DNA of 64,000 nt from Fen-183 sp036504335 (GTDB lineage: Bacteria; Acidobacteriota; Thermoanaerobaculia; UBA5066): positions 6,790 through 70,789 of the forward strand of contig DASXVJ010000007.1 of the NCBI GenBank assembly GCA_036504335.1. The letters are read 5' to 3'. Each line of letters starts with the position of its first letter. Position 1 is the first letter of the stretch. The notes beneath the pieces are model-generated. The model made no database searches, had not been told where the DNA came from, and worked only from the letters and a program-made list of their open reading frames with translations. Position numbers and translations under genes: made by a program. Positions 33,981 to 42,366 of the stretch are shown one piece after another.

Positions 33981-35393
33981 ATGTCGTCTCCGGCCGGCCC
34001 CCCGCAGGCTCCCGGCGTCCTCGCGACGGTCCGCGAGGCGCTGCGCGGCGGGCACGGCGACTTCACCGAGGGGCCGGTCGGCCGGGCGGTCGTCCTCCTC
34101 GCGATCCCGATGGTCCTCGAGATGGCGCTCGAGTCGGTCTTCGCGGTCGTGGACGTCTTCTGGGTGTCGAAGCTCGGCGCGGCCGCGGTCGCGACCGTCG
34201 GCCTGACGGAATCGATCCTCTCGATTCTCTACTCGCTCGCGATCGGCCTCTCGATGGCGGCCACCGCGATGGTCGCGCGCCGCATCGGCGAACGCGACCG
34301 CGAGAGCGCCGCCCGGACGGCCGTGCAGGCGATCGCCCTCGGCGTCCTCATCGCCGTGCCCCTCGGCGTCGCGGGGGCGCTCCTCGCGCCGCGCCTTCTC
34401 GCGTTCATGGGGGCGGGGCCGGACGTCGTCGCCTCGGGCTCGGGATTCATGGCCGTGATGCTCGGCGGGAACGTCGTGATTGTCCTGCTCTTCCTCATCA
34501 ACGCGGTCTTCCGTGGCGCGGGCGACGCGACGGTCGCGATGCGCGTCCTGTGGTTCGCGAACGTCTGCAACCTCGTCCTCGACCCGTGCCTCATTTTCGG
34601 TCTCGGGCCGTTCCCCGCGCTCGGCGTCACGGGCGCCGCCGTCGCGACGACGACGGGCCGCGGCCTCGCGGTCGTCCTTCAGCTCGTGACGCTCGCGCGG
34701 GGGACGGGCCGCATCGCGATCCGCCGCGAGCACCTCGCGCTCGAGCCGAAGACGATGCTCGCGCTCCTGAAGCTCTCGGGCGCCGCGATCTTCCAGTCCC
34801 TGATCGGGACGGCCAGCTGGATCGGCCTCGTGCGGATCCTCGCGGGCTTCGGGAGCGCTGCGCTCGCGGGCTACACGATCGCGATCCGGATCGTGATCTT
34901 CGCGATCCTGCCGTCGTGGGGGATGTCGAACGCGGCCGCGACGCTCGTCGGCCAGAACCTCGGCGCGAAGCACCCCGACCGGGCCGAGCGCTCCGTGTTC
35001 CTCGCGGGCGTCTACAACATGGCCTTCCTCGGCGCCGTCGGAGCGGTGTTCGTGGCGTTCCCGGGCGCGCTCGTCGGCCTGTTCACGTCCGACCCGGCGA
35101 TCATGACCGTCGCCTCGCAGGGCCTCCGCTCGATCGCGGCCGGTTTTCCGTTCTTCGCGTGGGGCATGGTCCTCGTGAACGCGTTCAACGGGGCGGGCGA
35201 CACGTGGACGCCCACGGTCGTCAACCTCGGCGTCTTCTGGCTCTGGGAGATTCCGCTCGCGCACGTTCTCGCATCGCGGGCGGGGATGGGCCCGCTCGGC
35301 GTGTTCCTCGCGATCACCGTCGGGTTCGCGACGCTCGCCGTCGTGGGCGGTCTCCTCTTCCGGCGCGGGAAGTGGAAGGAGAAGAAGGTCTAA
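33981..35393 (+). CDS. MATE family efflux transporter
   Basis: 470 residues with about 12 hydrophobic segments in two homologous halves. Features: LLAIPMVLEMALESVFAVVDVFWVSKLG, AVATVGLTESILSILYSLAIGLSMAATAMVARRIGE, AVFRGAGDATVAMRVLW, and second-half FQSLIGTASWIGLVRILAGFG and NAFNGAGDTWTPTVVNL. MATE proteins export cationic drugs or other solutes using Na+ or H+ gradients; the substrate cannot be predicted. It follows ychF by 19 nt. Confidence 0.93.
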   Translation: MSSPAGPPQAPGVLATVREALRGGHGDFTEGPVGRAVVLLAIPMVLEMALESVFAVVDVFWVSKLGAAAVATVGLTESILSILYSLAIGLSMAATAMVARRIGERDRESAARTAVQAIALGVLIAVPLGVAGALLAPRLLAFMGAGPDVVASGSGFMAVMLGGNVVIVLLFLINAVFRGAGDATVAMRVLWFANVCNLVLDPCLIFGLGPFPALGVTGAAVATTTGRGLAVVLQLVTLARGTGRIAIRREHLALEPKTMLALLKLSGAAIFQSLIGTASWIGLVRILAGFGSAALAGYTIAIRIVIFAILPSWGMSNAAATLVGQNLGAKHPDRAERSVFLAGVYNMAFLGAVGAVFVAFPGALVGLFTSDPAIMTVASQGLRSIAAGFPFFAWGMVLVNAFNGAGDTWTPTVVNLGVFWLWEIPLAHVLASRAGMGPLGVFLAITVGFATLAVVGGLLFRRGKWKEKKV

Positions 35394-35396
35394 ACT
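35391..35396 (+). promoter_or_regulatory. -10 box TAAACT, leaderless start
   Basis: TAAACT, 8 nt before ATG 35405. Its first three bases are also the stop codon of the MATE gene. Confidence 0.45.
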
Positions 35397-35404
35397 CCGC
35401 GCCC

Positions 35405-36616
35405 ATGCATCCGGGCCACCGCCGCGCGTTCAACGCGGCCTTCACTCCCGAACTTGCGGCGGACTATGCGGGCGATCTCGTGCGCCGCGCCGGCCGCGCG
35501 CCGGGCTTCCGCCTCGCCGAGACGCCGGTCTTCCTGACGCCGGAGCTCGACGCGGCGCTCGCCGAGGCGGCCCGCGGGATCGTCGCTCAGCTCTCGGCGC
35601 CGGAGCTCCTCGCCCGGGCGAAGACCGCGATCCCGGCGCGCTGGGCGACGCCGGGGATGGACGCCCTTCCGTCCCTCGCGCAGGTGGACTTCGCCGTCGT
35701 GCGCCACGAGGGGCGGCTCGTGCCGCGCCTCATCGAGCTGCAGGGCTTCCCGTCGCTCTCGGCGTTCGAGGTCCTTCAGGCCGACGCCTGGAACGCCGCG
35801 CTGGAGCGCGTGCCCGGCATCCCGAAGGGAGCGTGGAGCCCGTACTTCTCGGGCCTCGACCGGGCCGGGTTCGTCGACCTCCTGCGCCGCACGATCGTCG
35901 GCGGCGAGGACCCCGCCGAGGTCGTCCTCCTCGACCTCGAGCCCGACAAGCAGAAGACGGGGATCGACTTCGCGGCGACGCGCGTGCTCCTCGGCGTGGA
36001 CAGCGTCGATCCGCGCGCGCTCGTGAGGGACGGCCGCCGCCTCTTCCGCGACGTGAACGGCCGGCGCGTCCCCGTGAAGCGCATCTACAACCGCATCGTC
36101 TTCGACGAGCTCATCCAGACCGGCGCATCGCTGCCGTTCGACTTCCGCGAGGAACTCGACGTCCGCTGGGTCCCGCACCCGAACTGGTACTGGGCGTGGT
36201 CGAAAGCCTGTCTCCCTCTCCTCGCGCACGAGACCGCCCCGAAGGCGACGGTCCTTTCTGCGTTCGGGCCGGTGCCGGACGACGTCGGGGAACGCTATGT
36301 CCTGAAGCCGCTCTTCTCGTTCGCGGGCGGCGGTGTGAACGTGGATCCGACGCCCGCGGACGTCGCGCGGATTCCGGAGGCCGAGCGGGCGCACTGGGTA
36401 CTGATGGAGAAGATCGCGTACGACCCGTGCCTCAAGGCCGTGGACGGCGGCGGCGTGAAGGTCGAGGTCCGCATGATGTTCTTCCGGCCCGACGGCGACG
36501 CCGCGCCCACGCTCGGGCTGAACCTGTGCCGCCTCTCGCGCGGGAAGATGCTCGGCGTCGACTTCAACAAGGACTTCACCTGGGTCGGGTCGTCCGTGGC
36601 CCTCAGGCCCGCGTGA
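35405..36616 (+). CDS. Uncharacterised ATP-grasp-like protein family
   Basis: 403 residues. No experimentally characterised homologue is known to me, but I recall a very similar protein widespread in Bacteroidetes. Conserved-looking blocks are FRLAETPVFLTPEL, PRLIELQGFPSLSAFEVLQADAW, VVLLDLEPDKQKTGIDFAATR, VKRIYNRIVFDELIQ, VRWVPHPNWYWAWSK, YVLKPLFSFAGGGVNVDPT (ATP-grasp-type lysine and glycine loop), KVEVRMMF and NLCRLSRGKMLGVDFNKD (metal-binding region). Predicted ATP-dependent ligase. Coupled by GTGA to a membrane protein gene, suggesting a joint envelope-related function. Reaction unknown. Confidence 0.75.
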   Translation: MHPGHRRAFNAAFTPELAADYAGDLVRRAGRAPGFRLAETPVFLTPELDAALAEAARGIVAQLSAPELLARAKTAIPARWATPGMDALPSLAQVDFAVVRHEGRLVPRLIELQGFPSLSAFEVLQADAWNAALERVPGIPKGAWSPYFSGLDRAGFVDLLRRTIVGGEDPAEVVLLDLEPDKQKTGIDFAATRVLLGVDSVDPRALVRDGRRLFRDVNGRRVPVKRIYNRIVFDELIQTGASLPFDFREELDVRWVPHPNWYWAWSKACLPLLAHETAPKATVLSAFGPVPDDVGERYVLKPLFSFAGGGVNVDPTPADVARIPEAERAHWVLMEKIAYDPCLKAVDGGGVKVEVRMMFFRPDGDAAPTLGLNLCRLSRGKMLGVDFNKDFTWVGSSVALRPA

Positions 36617-38112
36617 GCGCCGCGTCCGACCCGGGCGCGAGCCGCCGCCGCCTCGTCGCCGGCCTCCTCCTCGCGGGCGTCGCGCTCCAGCTCGCGGGCC
36701 TCCTCGTCGCGGCCGCCGGAACCGACCTGCGCGCGCCGCAGTCGGAGGACATGGTCCCGTTCACGTATCTCCTCGCGACGATCGCGTCCGTGCTCGCGGC
36801 GGTCGTCGCGATGGCAGGCTCCGTCCTCATCCTCTCGCTCACGCTCGGGACCGCCGTTCAGCGCTCGCACCTGGGCTCGATGATCCTCGCCGACGAGGAC
36901 TTCCGGACCGCGGTATCGGGCGCGATCGTGACGATCGTCGCGGCCTGCCTCGCGCTCCTCGCGGCGCACCTGCCGGCCGTCTCGCACAACGCGACCGCGA
37001 TCTTCATGCTCTCCGCGGGCGGCGTCGTCGAGTTCGGAGCCTGCATCCTCGGCCTCGCACGCCTCTTCCAGCGCATCCCGCGCCTCCTGACCCAGGAGAG
37101 CCTCCTCGAGAACTCGCTCTCCCACGTGGACGCGGACTACCTCGCGGCGCAGGAGAACCGCCTCCTCGGGGCGGGAGCGACCTCGGAGAGCCGGCGCGAC
37201 GTCCTGAACGACCTGATCTTCTCGTTCCGGGTCTACCCGGTCGAGACGGACGACCCGCTCGTGACCGTCCACGACGTCCTCGAGAACGTGCTCGCCCAGA
37301 GCCCGGCGTCCGTCGTCGCGACGTCCCTCGCGCAGGTGTCGGCGCGTTTCACGGAGCTGGCGGGGCCGACGCACGACCAGATCTTCCAGCTCCTCGTGAC
37401 GCCGTGGCTCGCCGAGCTGCGCGTCGCGGTCGTCAAGCGCGGCTCGCCGTCCGTCGCGCTCGCGTTCTTCGATCTGTGGGCGGACGTGCTCGTGGCCGCG
37501 CGCGACCGGAAGATGCCGGGGTTCTACGCGCACTCGGCCCGCCCGTTCGTCGCGTCGCTCCGGCACGTGGCGCACGCGGGTCTCTTCGAGGAGGCGGGCG
37601 GGCGCGTGCTCCGGCCGCTCGTGCGCGTGATGGGCGCCGCGCGAAACGACCTCCCGGCGCTCGGCCCGTGGGCGGGTGCGCTCGTCGGGTGGATGCGCGA
37701 GGACGCCGAAAAGGGCCGCGGCGAGTGGACGCGCGTCCTCTGGAACCCGGTCGAGAACGTCTTCGAGCGCGCCGTGGAGGATCCCGGGCGCGACACGCCT
37801 CTCCTCGGCGCGCTCGTCCACGGCCTGTCCGGCGTGGCGCGCGCGGCCGGCCGCGCGGGGATCGAGACCGGCGGCGGCCGGCCGTTCGCCCTCAAGATCG
37901 CGACGCGGATGCGCCGGGCCCAGATGGAGCTCGCGGAGACCGCCGCGGCCACGGGGCCCGCGGCCGAGGAGCGCGTGCGCGACCGGATCGTCCTTCTCGG
38001 CGAGCCGATCGCGGCCGTCGTCGCGCTGGCGGCGCAGCGCCCGGACCTCGCCGACGCCGCCGCGTTGCTCTCCGCCGAGCGCCTCGACGACGAGCGCGAC
38101 GGCGAAGCCTGA
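36613..38112 (+). CDS. Uncharacterised multi-pass membrane protein with large cytoplasmic domain
   Basis: 499 residues from GTG 36613, overlapping the ATP-grasp-like gene by 4 nt. Four hydrophobic segments, about 11-35, 47-78, 98-118 and 126-150, are followed by about 340 soluble residues rich in Ala/Leu helices (VHDVLENVLAQSPASVVATSLAQVSARF). The layout recalls DUF2254-like proteins but I cannot confirm this. No enzymatic motif was recognised. Tight coupling with the preceding gene is the best clue to function. Confidence 0.72.
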   Translation: MSAASDPGASRRRLVAGLLLAGVALQLAGLLVAAAGTDLRAPQSEDMVPFTYLLATIASVLAAVVAMAGSVLILSLTLGTAVQRSHLGSMILADEDFRTAVSGAIVTIVAACLALLAAHLPAVSHNATAIFMLSAGGVVEFGACILGLARLFQRIPRLLTQESLLENSLSHVDADYLAAQENRLLGAGATSESRRDVLNDLIFSFRVYPVETDDPLVTVHDVLENVLAQSPASVVATSLAQVSARFTELAGPTHDQIFQLLVTPWLAELRVAVVKRGSPSVALAFFDLWADVLVAARDRKMPGFYAHSARPFVASLRHVAHAGLFEEAGGRVLRPLVRVMGAARNDLPALGPWAGALVGWMREDAEKGRGEWTRVLWNPVENVFERAVEDPGRDTPLLGALVHGLSGVARAAGRAGIETGGGRPFALKIATRMRRAQMELAETAAATGPAAEERVRDRIVLLGEPIAAVVALAAQRPDLADAAALLSAERLDDERDGEA

Positions 38113-38124
38113 ACGCTCCGGTTT

Positions 38125-39222
38125 CTAGACGACCGCGAGCCCCGCGCCCCAGTGGAGGCCTGCGCCGAGCGCCGTGAACGCGACGAGGCCGCCCGGCTTC
38201 ACCATCCCCGCGAGCTTCGCCTCGTGGTACGCCATGGGCAGCGTCGCCGCGGTCGTGTTGCCGTATTTCTGGATGTTGTTGAACACCCGTTCGTCCGGGA
38301 GCCCGAGCACCTTCTGGGCGGCCTCGTTGATCCGCAGGTTCGCCTGGTGCATGAGGAGGAGGCCGAGATCGGCGAGCGTCTTGCCGTGGGCCGCCAGAAG
38401 GTCCTGCACCGCCGCGGGCATGAGGGTCGTCGCGAGGCGGAAGACCTGGCGCCCCTCGACGATGGGGATCGTCCCGAGGGTGTCGAACATCTCGGGCGTG
38501 AAGAACGGGCGCGACTTGCAGCCGCCGCCCGGCATGTAGAGCTTGTCCCAGTGGTCGCCGTCCGTGTACATCGCGAAACCGAGGAACCCTCGGCCGTCGC
38601 CCGAGGTGTTCGCCTCGAGGACCATTGCGCCGGCGCCGTCGCCGAACAGCACCGCGCGGTCGCGCATGCCCGTCGCGCGCGCGTACCAGAACGGGTCGCA
38701 CGGCCCGGGAGACTTCCCGAGCATGACGTCCCACACGGACTGGGGCCACGGCATGAAGCCGCTGTGCACCTCGGCGCCCACGAGCAGGATCCGGTCGTAC
38801 ATCCCGGACCGGATGAAGGCGTCGGCCGTCTGGAGCCCCGACAGAAATCCGGCGCACTGCATCCTGATGTCGAGCGCGTGCGTCGTTTTGAGGCCCAGGC
38901 GGCGCGCGAGGAGACCGCCGTTGCCGGGCATGTAGTGGTCGGGCGTCATCGTCGCGAAGACGATGAAGTCGACGTCGGCCGCGGTGAGGCCGGCGTCGGC
39001 GAGAGCGGCCTCGGCGGCCTTTTCGCCGAGCTCGGCCGAGCCGACTCCGGGTTCGACGAAACGGCGCTCCTTGATGCCGGTGCGAGGCAGGATCCACTCG
39101 TCGGTCGTGTCCATGATCCGGCCCATCATCTCGTTCGTGTAGACCTGCGGCGGGACGTACATCCCCGAGCCCCTGATGACGGTCGTGCGGTCTTTCTTGG
39201 GCGCAGGCGTCAGATTTTTCAC
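38125..39222 (-). CDS. Beta-ketoacyl-ACP synthase III family protein (FabH-like)
   Basis: 365 residues from GTG 39222. Thiolase-fold motifs: GSGMYVPPQVYTNEMM, TTDEWILPRTGIKERR, catalytic Cys123 in MQCAGFLSG, GDGAGAMVL, His292 in MHQANLRI and Asn322 in YGNTTAAT, giving a complete Cys-His-Asn triad. FabH condenses acetyl- or branched acyl-CoA with malonyl-ACP to start fatty-acid synthesis. At 365 residues it is longer than usual FabH (about 320-330), with an insertion around 155-185 (HSGFMPWPQSVWDVMLGK), so it may be a paralogue with another acyl starter. No fab genes are adjacent. Confidence 0.9.
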   Translation of the reverse strand: MKNLTPAPKKDRTTVIRGSGMYVPPQVYTNEMMGRIMDTTDEWILPRTGIKERRFVEPGVGSAELGEKAAEAALADAGLTAADVDFIVFATMTPDHYMPGNGGLLARRLGLKTTHALDIRMQCAGFLSGLQTADAFIRSGMYDRILLVGAEVHSGFMPWPQSVWDVMLGKSPGPCDPFWYARATGMRDRAVLFGDGAGAMVLEANTSGDGRGFLGFAMYTDGDHWDKLYMPGGGCKSRPFFTPEMFDTLGTIPIVEGRQVFRLATTLMPAAVQDLLAAHGKTLADLGLLLMHQANLRINEAAQKVLGLPDERVFNNIQKYGNTTAATLPMAYHEAKLAGMVKPGGLVAFTALGAGLHWGAGLAVV

Positions 39223-39229
39223 GCGGCGG

Positions 39230-39235
39230 AGTCTA
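39230..39235 (-). promoter_or_regulatory. -10 box TAGACT, leaderless start of FabH-like gene
   Basis: TAGACT on the minus strand, 7 nt before GTG 39222. Confidence 0.45.
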
Positions 39236-39253
39236 CCGGAAGAAGACTCCGCC

Positions 39254-39544
39254 TCACGGCGCGGTTTTCAGGATCGCCACGGTCGCGCCCCACCCGCCCC
39301 GGTCGGGCGTCGCGTCGGAGAAGGACAGAACGTGCGCGGACCGTTCGAGGGCCCGCCGCACGATCGTCCGCTGGACTCCGATCCCGCGCCCGTGGACCAG
39401 GCGCACCTCGCGGAAGCCCTTCGCCCGAGCGGCGGCGACGTACTCCGAGACGGCGGCCGCAGTTTCGTCCGGCCGGAAGGAATGCAGGTCCAGCGCGTCC
39501 TCGAGAGGCAGGGAAACCGGCGTCTCGGGCGCCTCGGGCTCCAT
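39254..39544 (-). CDS. Smr (small MutS-related) domain protein
   Basis: 96 residues from ATG 39544; an upstream in-frame ATG at 39571 adds nine residues and has no better ribosome site. A stand-alone Smr domain with LDLHSFRPDETAAAVSEYVA and LVHGRGIGVQRTIVRRALE, including the LDLH and HGRG motifs, ending GGWGATVAIL. Smr domains are nucleases or nucleic-acid-binding modules found at the end of MutS2 and alone. No MutS2 lies in the window. It is divergent from the CsgG-like gene over a 38-nt gap. Confidence 0.87.
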   Translation of the reverse strand: MEPEAPETPVSLPLEDALDLHSFRPDETAAAVSEYVAAARAKGFREVRLVHGRGIGVQRTIVRRALERSAHVLSFSDATPDRGGWGATVAILKTAP

Positions 39545-39549
39545 CGTCC

Positions 39550-39555
39550 TAGAAT
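39550..39555 (+). promoter_or_regulatory. -10 box TAGAAT upstream of CsgG-like gene
   Basis: TAGAAT, 27 nt before ATG 39583, leaving room for a short leader with a GAGGTGA ribosome-binding site. Confidence 0.45.
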
Positions 39556-39582
39556 AGCGTCTCAAATTCATGAGGTGACACG

Positions 39583-40500
39583 ATGAAACGACTCGTTTCC
39601 GCGTTCTCCCTGCTCGCGCTCCTCTCGTCGCCCGCGTTCGCGCAGGGCAACAAGCCGCGCGTGGCCATCCTCGAGTTCAAGAACAAGGCGTCCCACTACA
39701 CGTGGACGTGGTACGAGGCGGGGCGCGGCGCGCAGGACATGCTCGTGACCGAGCTCGTCAAGTCCGGCAAGTACCGCGTGATCGAGCGCGAGCAGCTCGC
39801 CGCGATCATGCGGGAGAAGAACCTCTCTCTCTCCGGCGACATCGACCCGAGGACGGCCATCCAGTTCGGCAAGATGCTCGGCGTCGAATACCTGATCGCG
39901 GGCGCCGTGACCGAGCTCGGCGTGACGGACCGCGGCGCGAGCGTGCCGGGCGGCCTCGGGCGCTTCGGCGTGCCGTCCGTGAGCGTTCGCTCCCAGAAGG
40001 CCGAGGCCGCGCTCGACGCGCGCGCCTTCTCGACCTCGACGGGCGAGATCGTGTGGGCCGACTCGGCGCGGGACGAGACGTCGGACGCGAGCGTCTACGT
40101 CGCGGGAGCGGGCGGCGGCGCGTCGGATCACGGGAAGGTCGACAAGCTCATGCGGCCCGTCGTCCAGAAGCTCGCCGCGTCGTTCGCGAAGGCCGACGTC
40201 AAGTCTTCCGGGATGGGCGGGAAGGGCGACGCCTCGGGCCTCGTCGGCAAGATCGCGAACGTGGACGGCGGCACGCTTTACCTCAACGCCGGCTCCGAGG
40301 GCGGCGTGAAGGAAGGCGACGAGTTCACGGTCTACCGCGTCGGCAAGCAGATCAAGGACCCGGACACCGGCGAGGTCCTCGGCGCGGACGAGACGAAAGT
40401 CGGGCGCGTCAGGGTCACGGCCGTGAAGGGGCCGCGCCTCTCGACGGCGACGGCCGTCTCCGGCGGCGGCTTCAAGGCCGGGGACACGATCAAGAATTAG
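39583..40500 (+). CDS. CsgG-family exported protein
   Basis: 305 residues, signal peptide (MKRLVSAFSLLALLSSPAFAQ), no lipobox cysteine. The CsgG-type region includes KPRVAILEFKNKASHYTWTWYEAGRGAQDMLVTELVKSGKYRVIEREQL (read in blocks), NLSLSGDIDPRTAIQFGKMLGVEYLIAGAVTE and a stretch about DARAFSTSTGEIVWADS. The C-terminus (about 215-305) is a separate beta-rich domain (IANVDGGTLYLNAGSEGGVKEGDEFTVYRVG). CsgG forms the curli export pore in E. coli, but family members in other phyla are diverse envelope proteins. No curli genes are present, so curli export is not claimed. Confidence 0.85.
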   Translation: MKRLVSAFSLLALLSSPAFAQGNKPRVAILEFKNKASHYTWTWYEAGRGAQDMLVTELVKSGKYRVIEREQLAAIMREKNLSLSGDIDPRTAIQFGKMLGVEYLIAGAVTELGVTDRGASVPGGLGRFGVPSVSVRSQKAEAALDARAFSTSTGEIVWADSARDETSDASVYVAGAGGGASDHGKVDKLMRPVVQKLAASFAKADVKSSGMGGKGDASGLVGKIANVDGGTLYLNAGSEGGVKEGDEFTVYRVGKQIKDPDTGEVLGADETKVGRVRVTAVKGPRLSTATAVSGGGFKAGDTIKN

Positions 40501-40503
40501 CGG

Positions 40504-42342
40504 CTAACGCCCGGAGATGTCCCGCGCTTCCTGCACTCGCGGGGAGCGCGGGGCGCGCTGCTGCGCCTTGTCGAGCTCGGAGCGGAGCTCGCCGCGCGCG
40601 TCCCCGAAGGCGAGGCCCATCACCCATTCCGCATCGGCGCCGGGGTTCGGGCCCATCGCGTGGACCTCGTCGGCGACGAAGCGCATGACGCGCGTGTCGG
40701 CGGCGGGGCCGGAATCCCGGAGCGCCTGCGTGAGGAGCTGCCACGCGTCGGCGTTGCGTCCATCCGCGAAGGCGACGCCCGCACGGGCGTAGGAGTCCAG
40801 GAAGCGCACCTCGGCTGTCGGCCGCCGCGCGAGGACCTGGCGCGCGGCGCCCATCGCGCTCACGAAGTCCTCGCGCGTGAGGCGCGCGCGCCCGCGCGTG
40901 TCCAGCGCCTCCCACGCGGCGGAGAGCTGCGTGTCGCCCGAGAACCCGGCGCCGGAGAGGAGGGGAGGGAAAGAGGTCTGCTTCGGACGCACGGGGGCGG
41001 CGTCGGGGCGCGTCGTGTCGCCGGCGGAGCCGCGGGAGGCGACACGGGGGACCGGGGGTCTTTCGGATTCGGATTTTTCTTTGAAGGGTGTGTGGGGCGT
41101 CGGCGCGCCCGCTGCTGGAGCGGTGCCGAGGGAGGCGGAGCTCGCCTCATTCACCTTCGAGGAATCCGAAAGTTCGGACGTTGCGGGAGAGGAGGCGCTG
41201 CTCGCAGGGGGAGGCGTGGCCGGAGCCACTTTCACACTCGAAGAAATCTCGGGCGTTGGAATTGCCGGAGCGCCACCCGAAACGGGCGGGGCCCCCGTCC
41301 CGCGGAGCAGCAGCCACGCCCCGCCCCCCGCGCTCAGGAGGAGGATCGCCGCGAGCGCCCACTTCGTCCGTCCGCTCGCGTCGACGCCGGGAACGGGCAC
41401 GGACGCGGGAGCCGCGAGCGGCGGCGCGCCGAAGTCCCTCGAGACGACCGTCCGGAGTTGCGACTCGCCGCCGCCGGCCGCCGCCTGCGGAACCGTCGCC
41501 GCCGCGCTCGGAACGCCGAGCGCCTCGCCGAGCGCGCGCACGAACGCGCCGCACGTGCCATACCGCTCCTCGGCCTTCTTCGCGAGCGCCTTCGCGAGGA
41601 CGGCGTCGGCTGCGGCCGGGCTGCCGGGAAGGACCGTCGAGAGCGGCGGGGGCGGCGCGGTGACCTGCTGGTGCAGGACCGCGAGCGGCGAATCGGCGAT
41701 GAAGGGCACGCGGCCCGACAGGAGCTCGAACGCGACGACCGCGAGCGCGTACTCGTCCGCGCGGCCGTCCAGCGCTCCGCCCGTCGCCTGCTCGGGCGCC
41801 ATGTAGAGCGGCGTTCCCATCACGGTGCCCGTCGCGGTCAGCCCCGACGTCGCGTCCGAGCTGCGCGCGAGGCCGAAATCCGCGAGGAGCGGACGGTTCT
41901 GCGAGTCCATGAGGACGTTCGCGGGCTTGATGTCGCGGTGGAGGATGCCCTTGGCGTGCGCGTGGTCGAGCGCGCTCGCGATCGCGGCGAGCCAGGAGAC
42001 GGCGAGAGGCGGCGGGACGGCGCCCGTGATGCGGCCCTTGAGCGAGCCACCGGCGACGAGCGGCATGACGAGGTACGAAACGTCCTCGCCCTCCACGGTC
42101 GACGAGCCGTAGTCATAGACGGGGAGGACGTTCGGGTGCTCGAGGCCGGCCACGAGGCGCGCCTCGCGCAGGAAGCGCTCGCGGAACGTCGGGTCCTGCG
42201 CGACGGGCCCGAGGATCACCTTGACGGCGACCGTGCGCTTGAGCGTCTCGTCCTCGGCCTTCCAGACCTCGGACATCCCGCCCGTGCCGGCGCGCTCGAG
42301 CATCCGGTAGCGGCCCAGGACCGTTCCCTTCGTGATCGGCAT
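40504..42342 (-). CDS. Transmembrane Ser/Thr protein kinase (PknB/Hanks type)
   Basis: 612 residues. The kinase domain 11-275 is complete: AGTGGMSEVWKA, Lys41 in VAVKVI, HRDIKPAN (Asp137), DFGLA (155-157), GTPLYMAPEQ. A juxtamembrane linker leads to one transmembrane helix (about 327-346, ALAAILLLSAGGGAWLLL). The extracytoplasmic part has a Pro/Ser/Ala-rich stretch, then a helical region (about 475-600). Predicted inner-membrane sensor kinase. The Pro/Ser-rich stretch contains three copies of the AT-rich repeat, coding EISSSVKV, ELSDSSKVNEASS and TPFKEKSESER. TATCCT lies 6 nt before the ATG. Confidence 0.94.
   Translation of the reverse strand: MPITKGTVLGRYRMLERAGTGGMSEVWKAEDETLKRTVAVKVILGPVAQDPTFRERFLREARLVAGLEHPNVLPVYDYGSSTVEGEDVSYLVMPLVAGGSLKGRITGAVPPPLAVSWLAAIASALDHAHAKGILHRDIKPANVLMDSQNRPLLADFGLARSSDATSGLTATGTVMGTPLYMAPEQATGGALDGRADEYALAVVAFELLSGRVPFIADSPLAVLHQQVTAPPPPLSTVLPGSPAAADAVLAKALAKKAEERYGTCGAFVRALGEALGVPSAAATVPQAAAGGGESQLRTVVSRDFGAPPLAAPASVPVPGVDASGRTKWALAAILLLSAGGGAWLLLRGTGAPPVSGGAPAIPTPEISSSVKVAPATPPPASSASSPATSELSDSSKVNEASSASLGTAPAAGAPTPHTPFKEKSESERPPVPRVASRGSAGDTTRPDAAPVRPKQTSFPPLLSGAGFSGDTQLSAAWEALDTRGRARLTREDFVSAMGAARQVLARRPTAEVRFLDSYARAGVAFADGRNADAWQLLTQALRDSGPAADTRVMRFVADEVHAMGPNPGADAEWVMGLAFGDARGELRSELDKAQQRAPRSPRVQEARDISGR
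41071..41249. repeat. Dispersed AT-rich repeat: one forward, two inverted copies in kinase gene
   Basis: Forward copy 41071-41094 (TTTTTCTTTGAAGGGTGTGT); inverted copies 41148-41167 (CATTCACCTTCGAGGAATCC) and 41228-41249 (TTTCACACTCGAAGAAATCT). The first inverted copy shares CATTCACCTTCGA and a downstream TTCGGACG with the copy at 51262 in the unrelated rhodanese gene. Confidence 0.6.
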
Positions 42343-42348
42343 GGGGGA

Positions 42349-42354
42349 AGGATA
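42349..42354 (-). promoter_or_regulatory. -10 box TATCCT, leaderless start of kinase gene
   Basis: TATCCT on the minus strand, 6 nt before ATG 42342. Confidence 0.45.
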
Positions 42355-42366
42355 TCGGAGGCGGGG

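Noticed and set aside
39583..40500. Curli secretion locus suggested by the CsgG-like protein
   Set aside because: No csgA, csgB, csgE or csgF homologue is nearby and the lipoprotein cysteine is absent.
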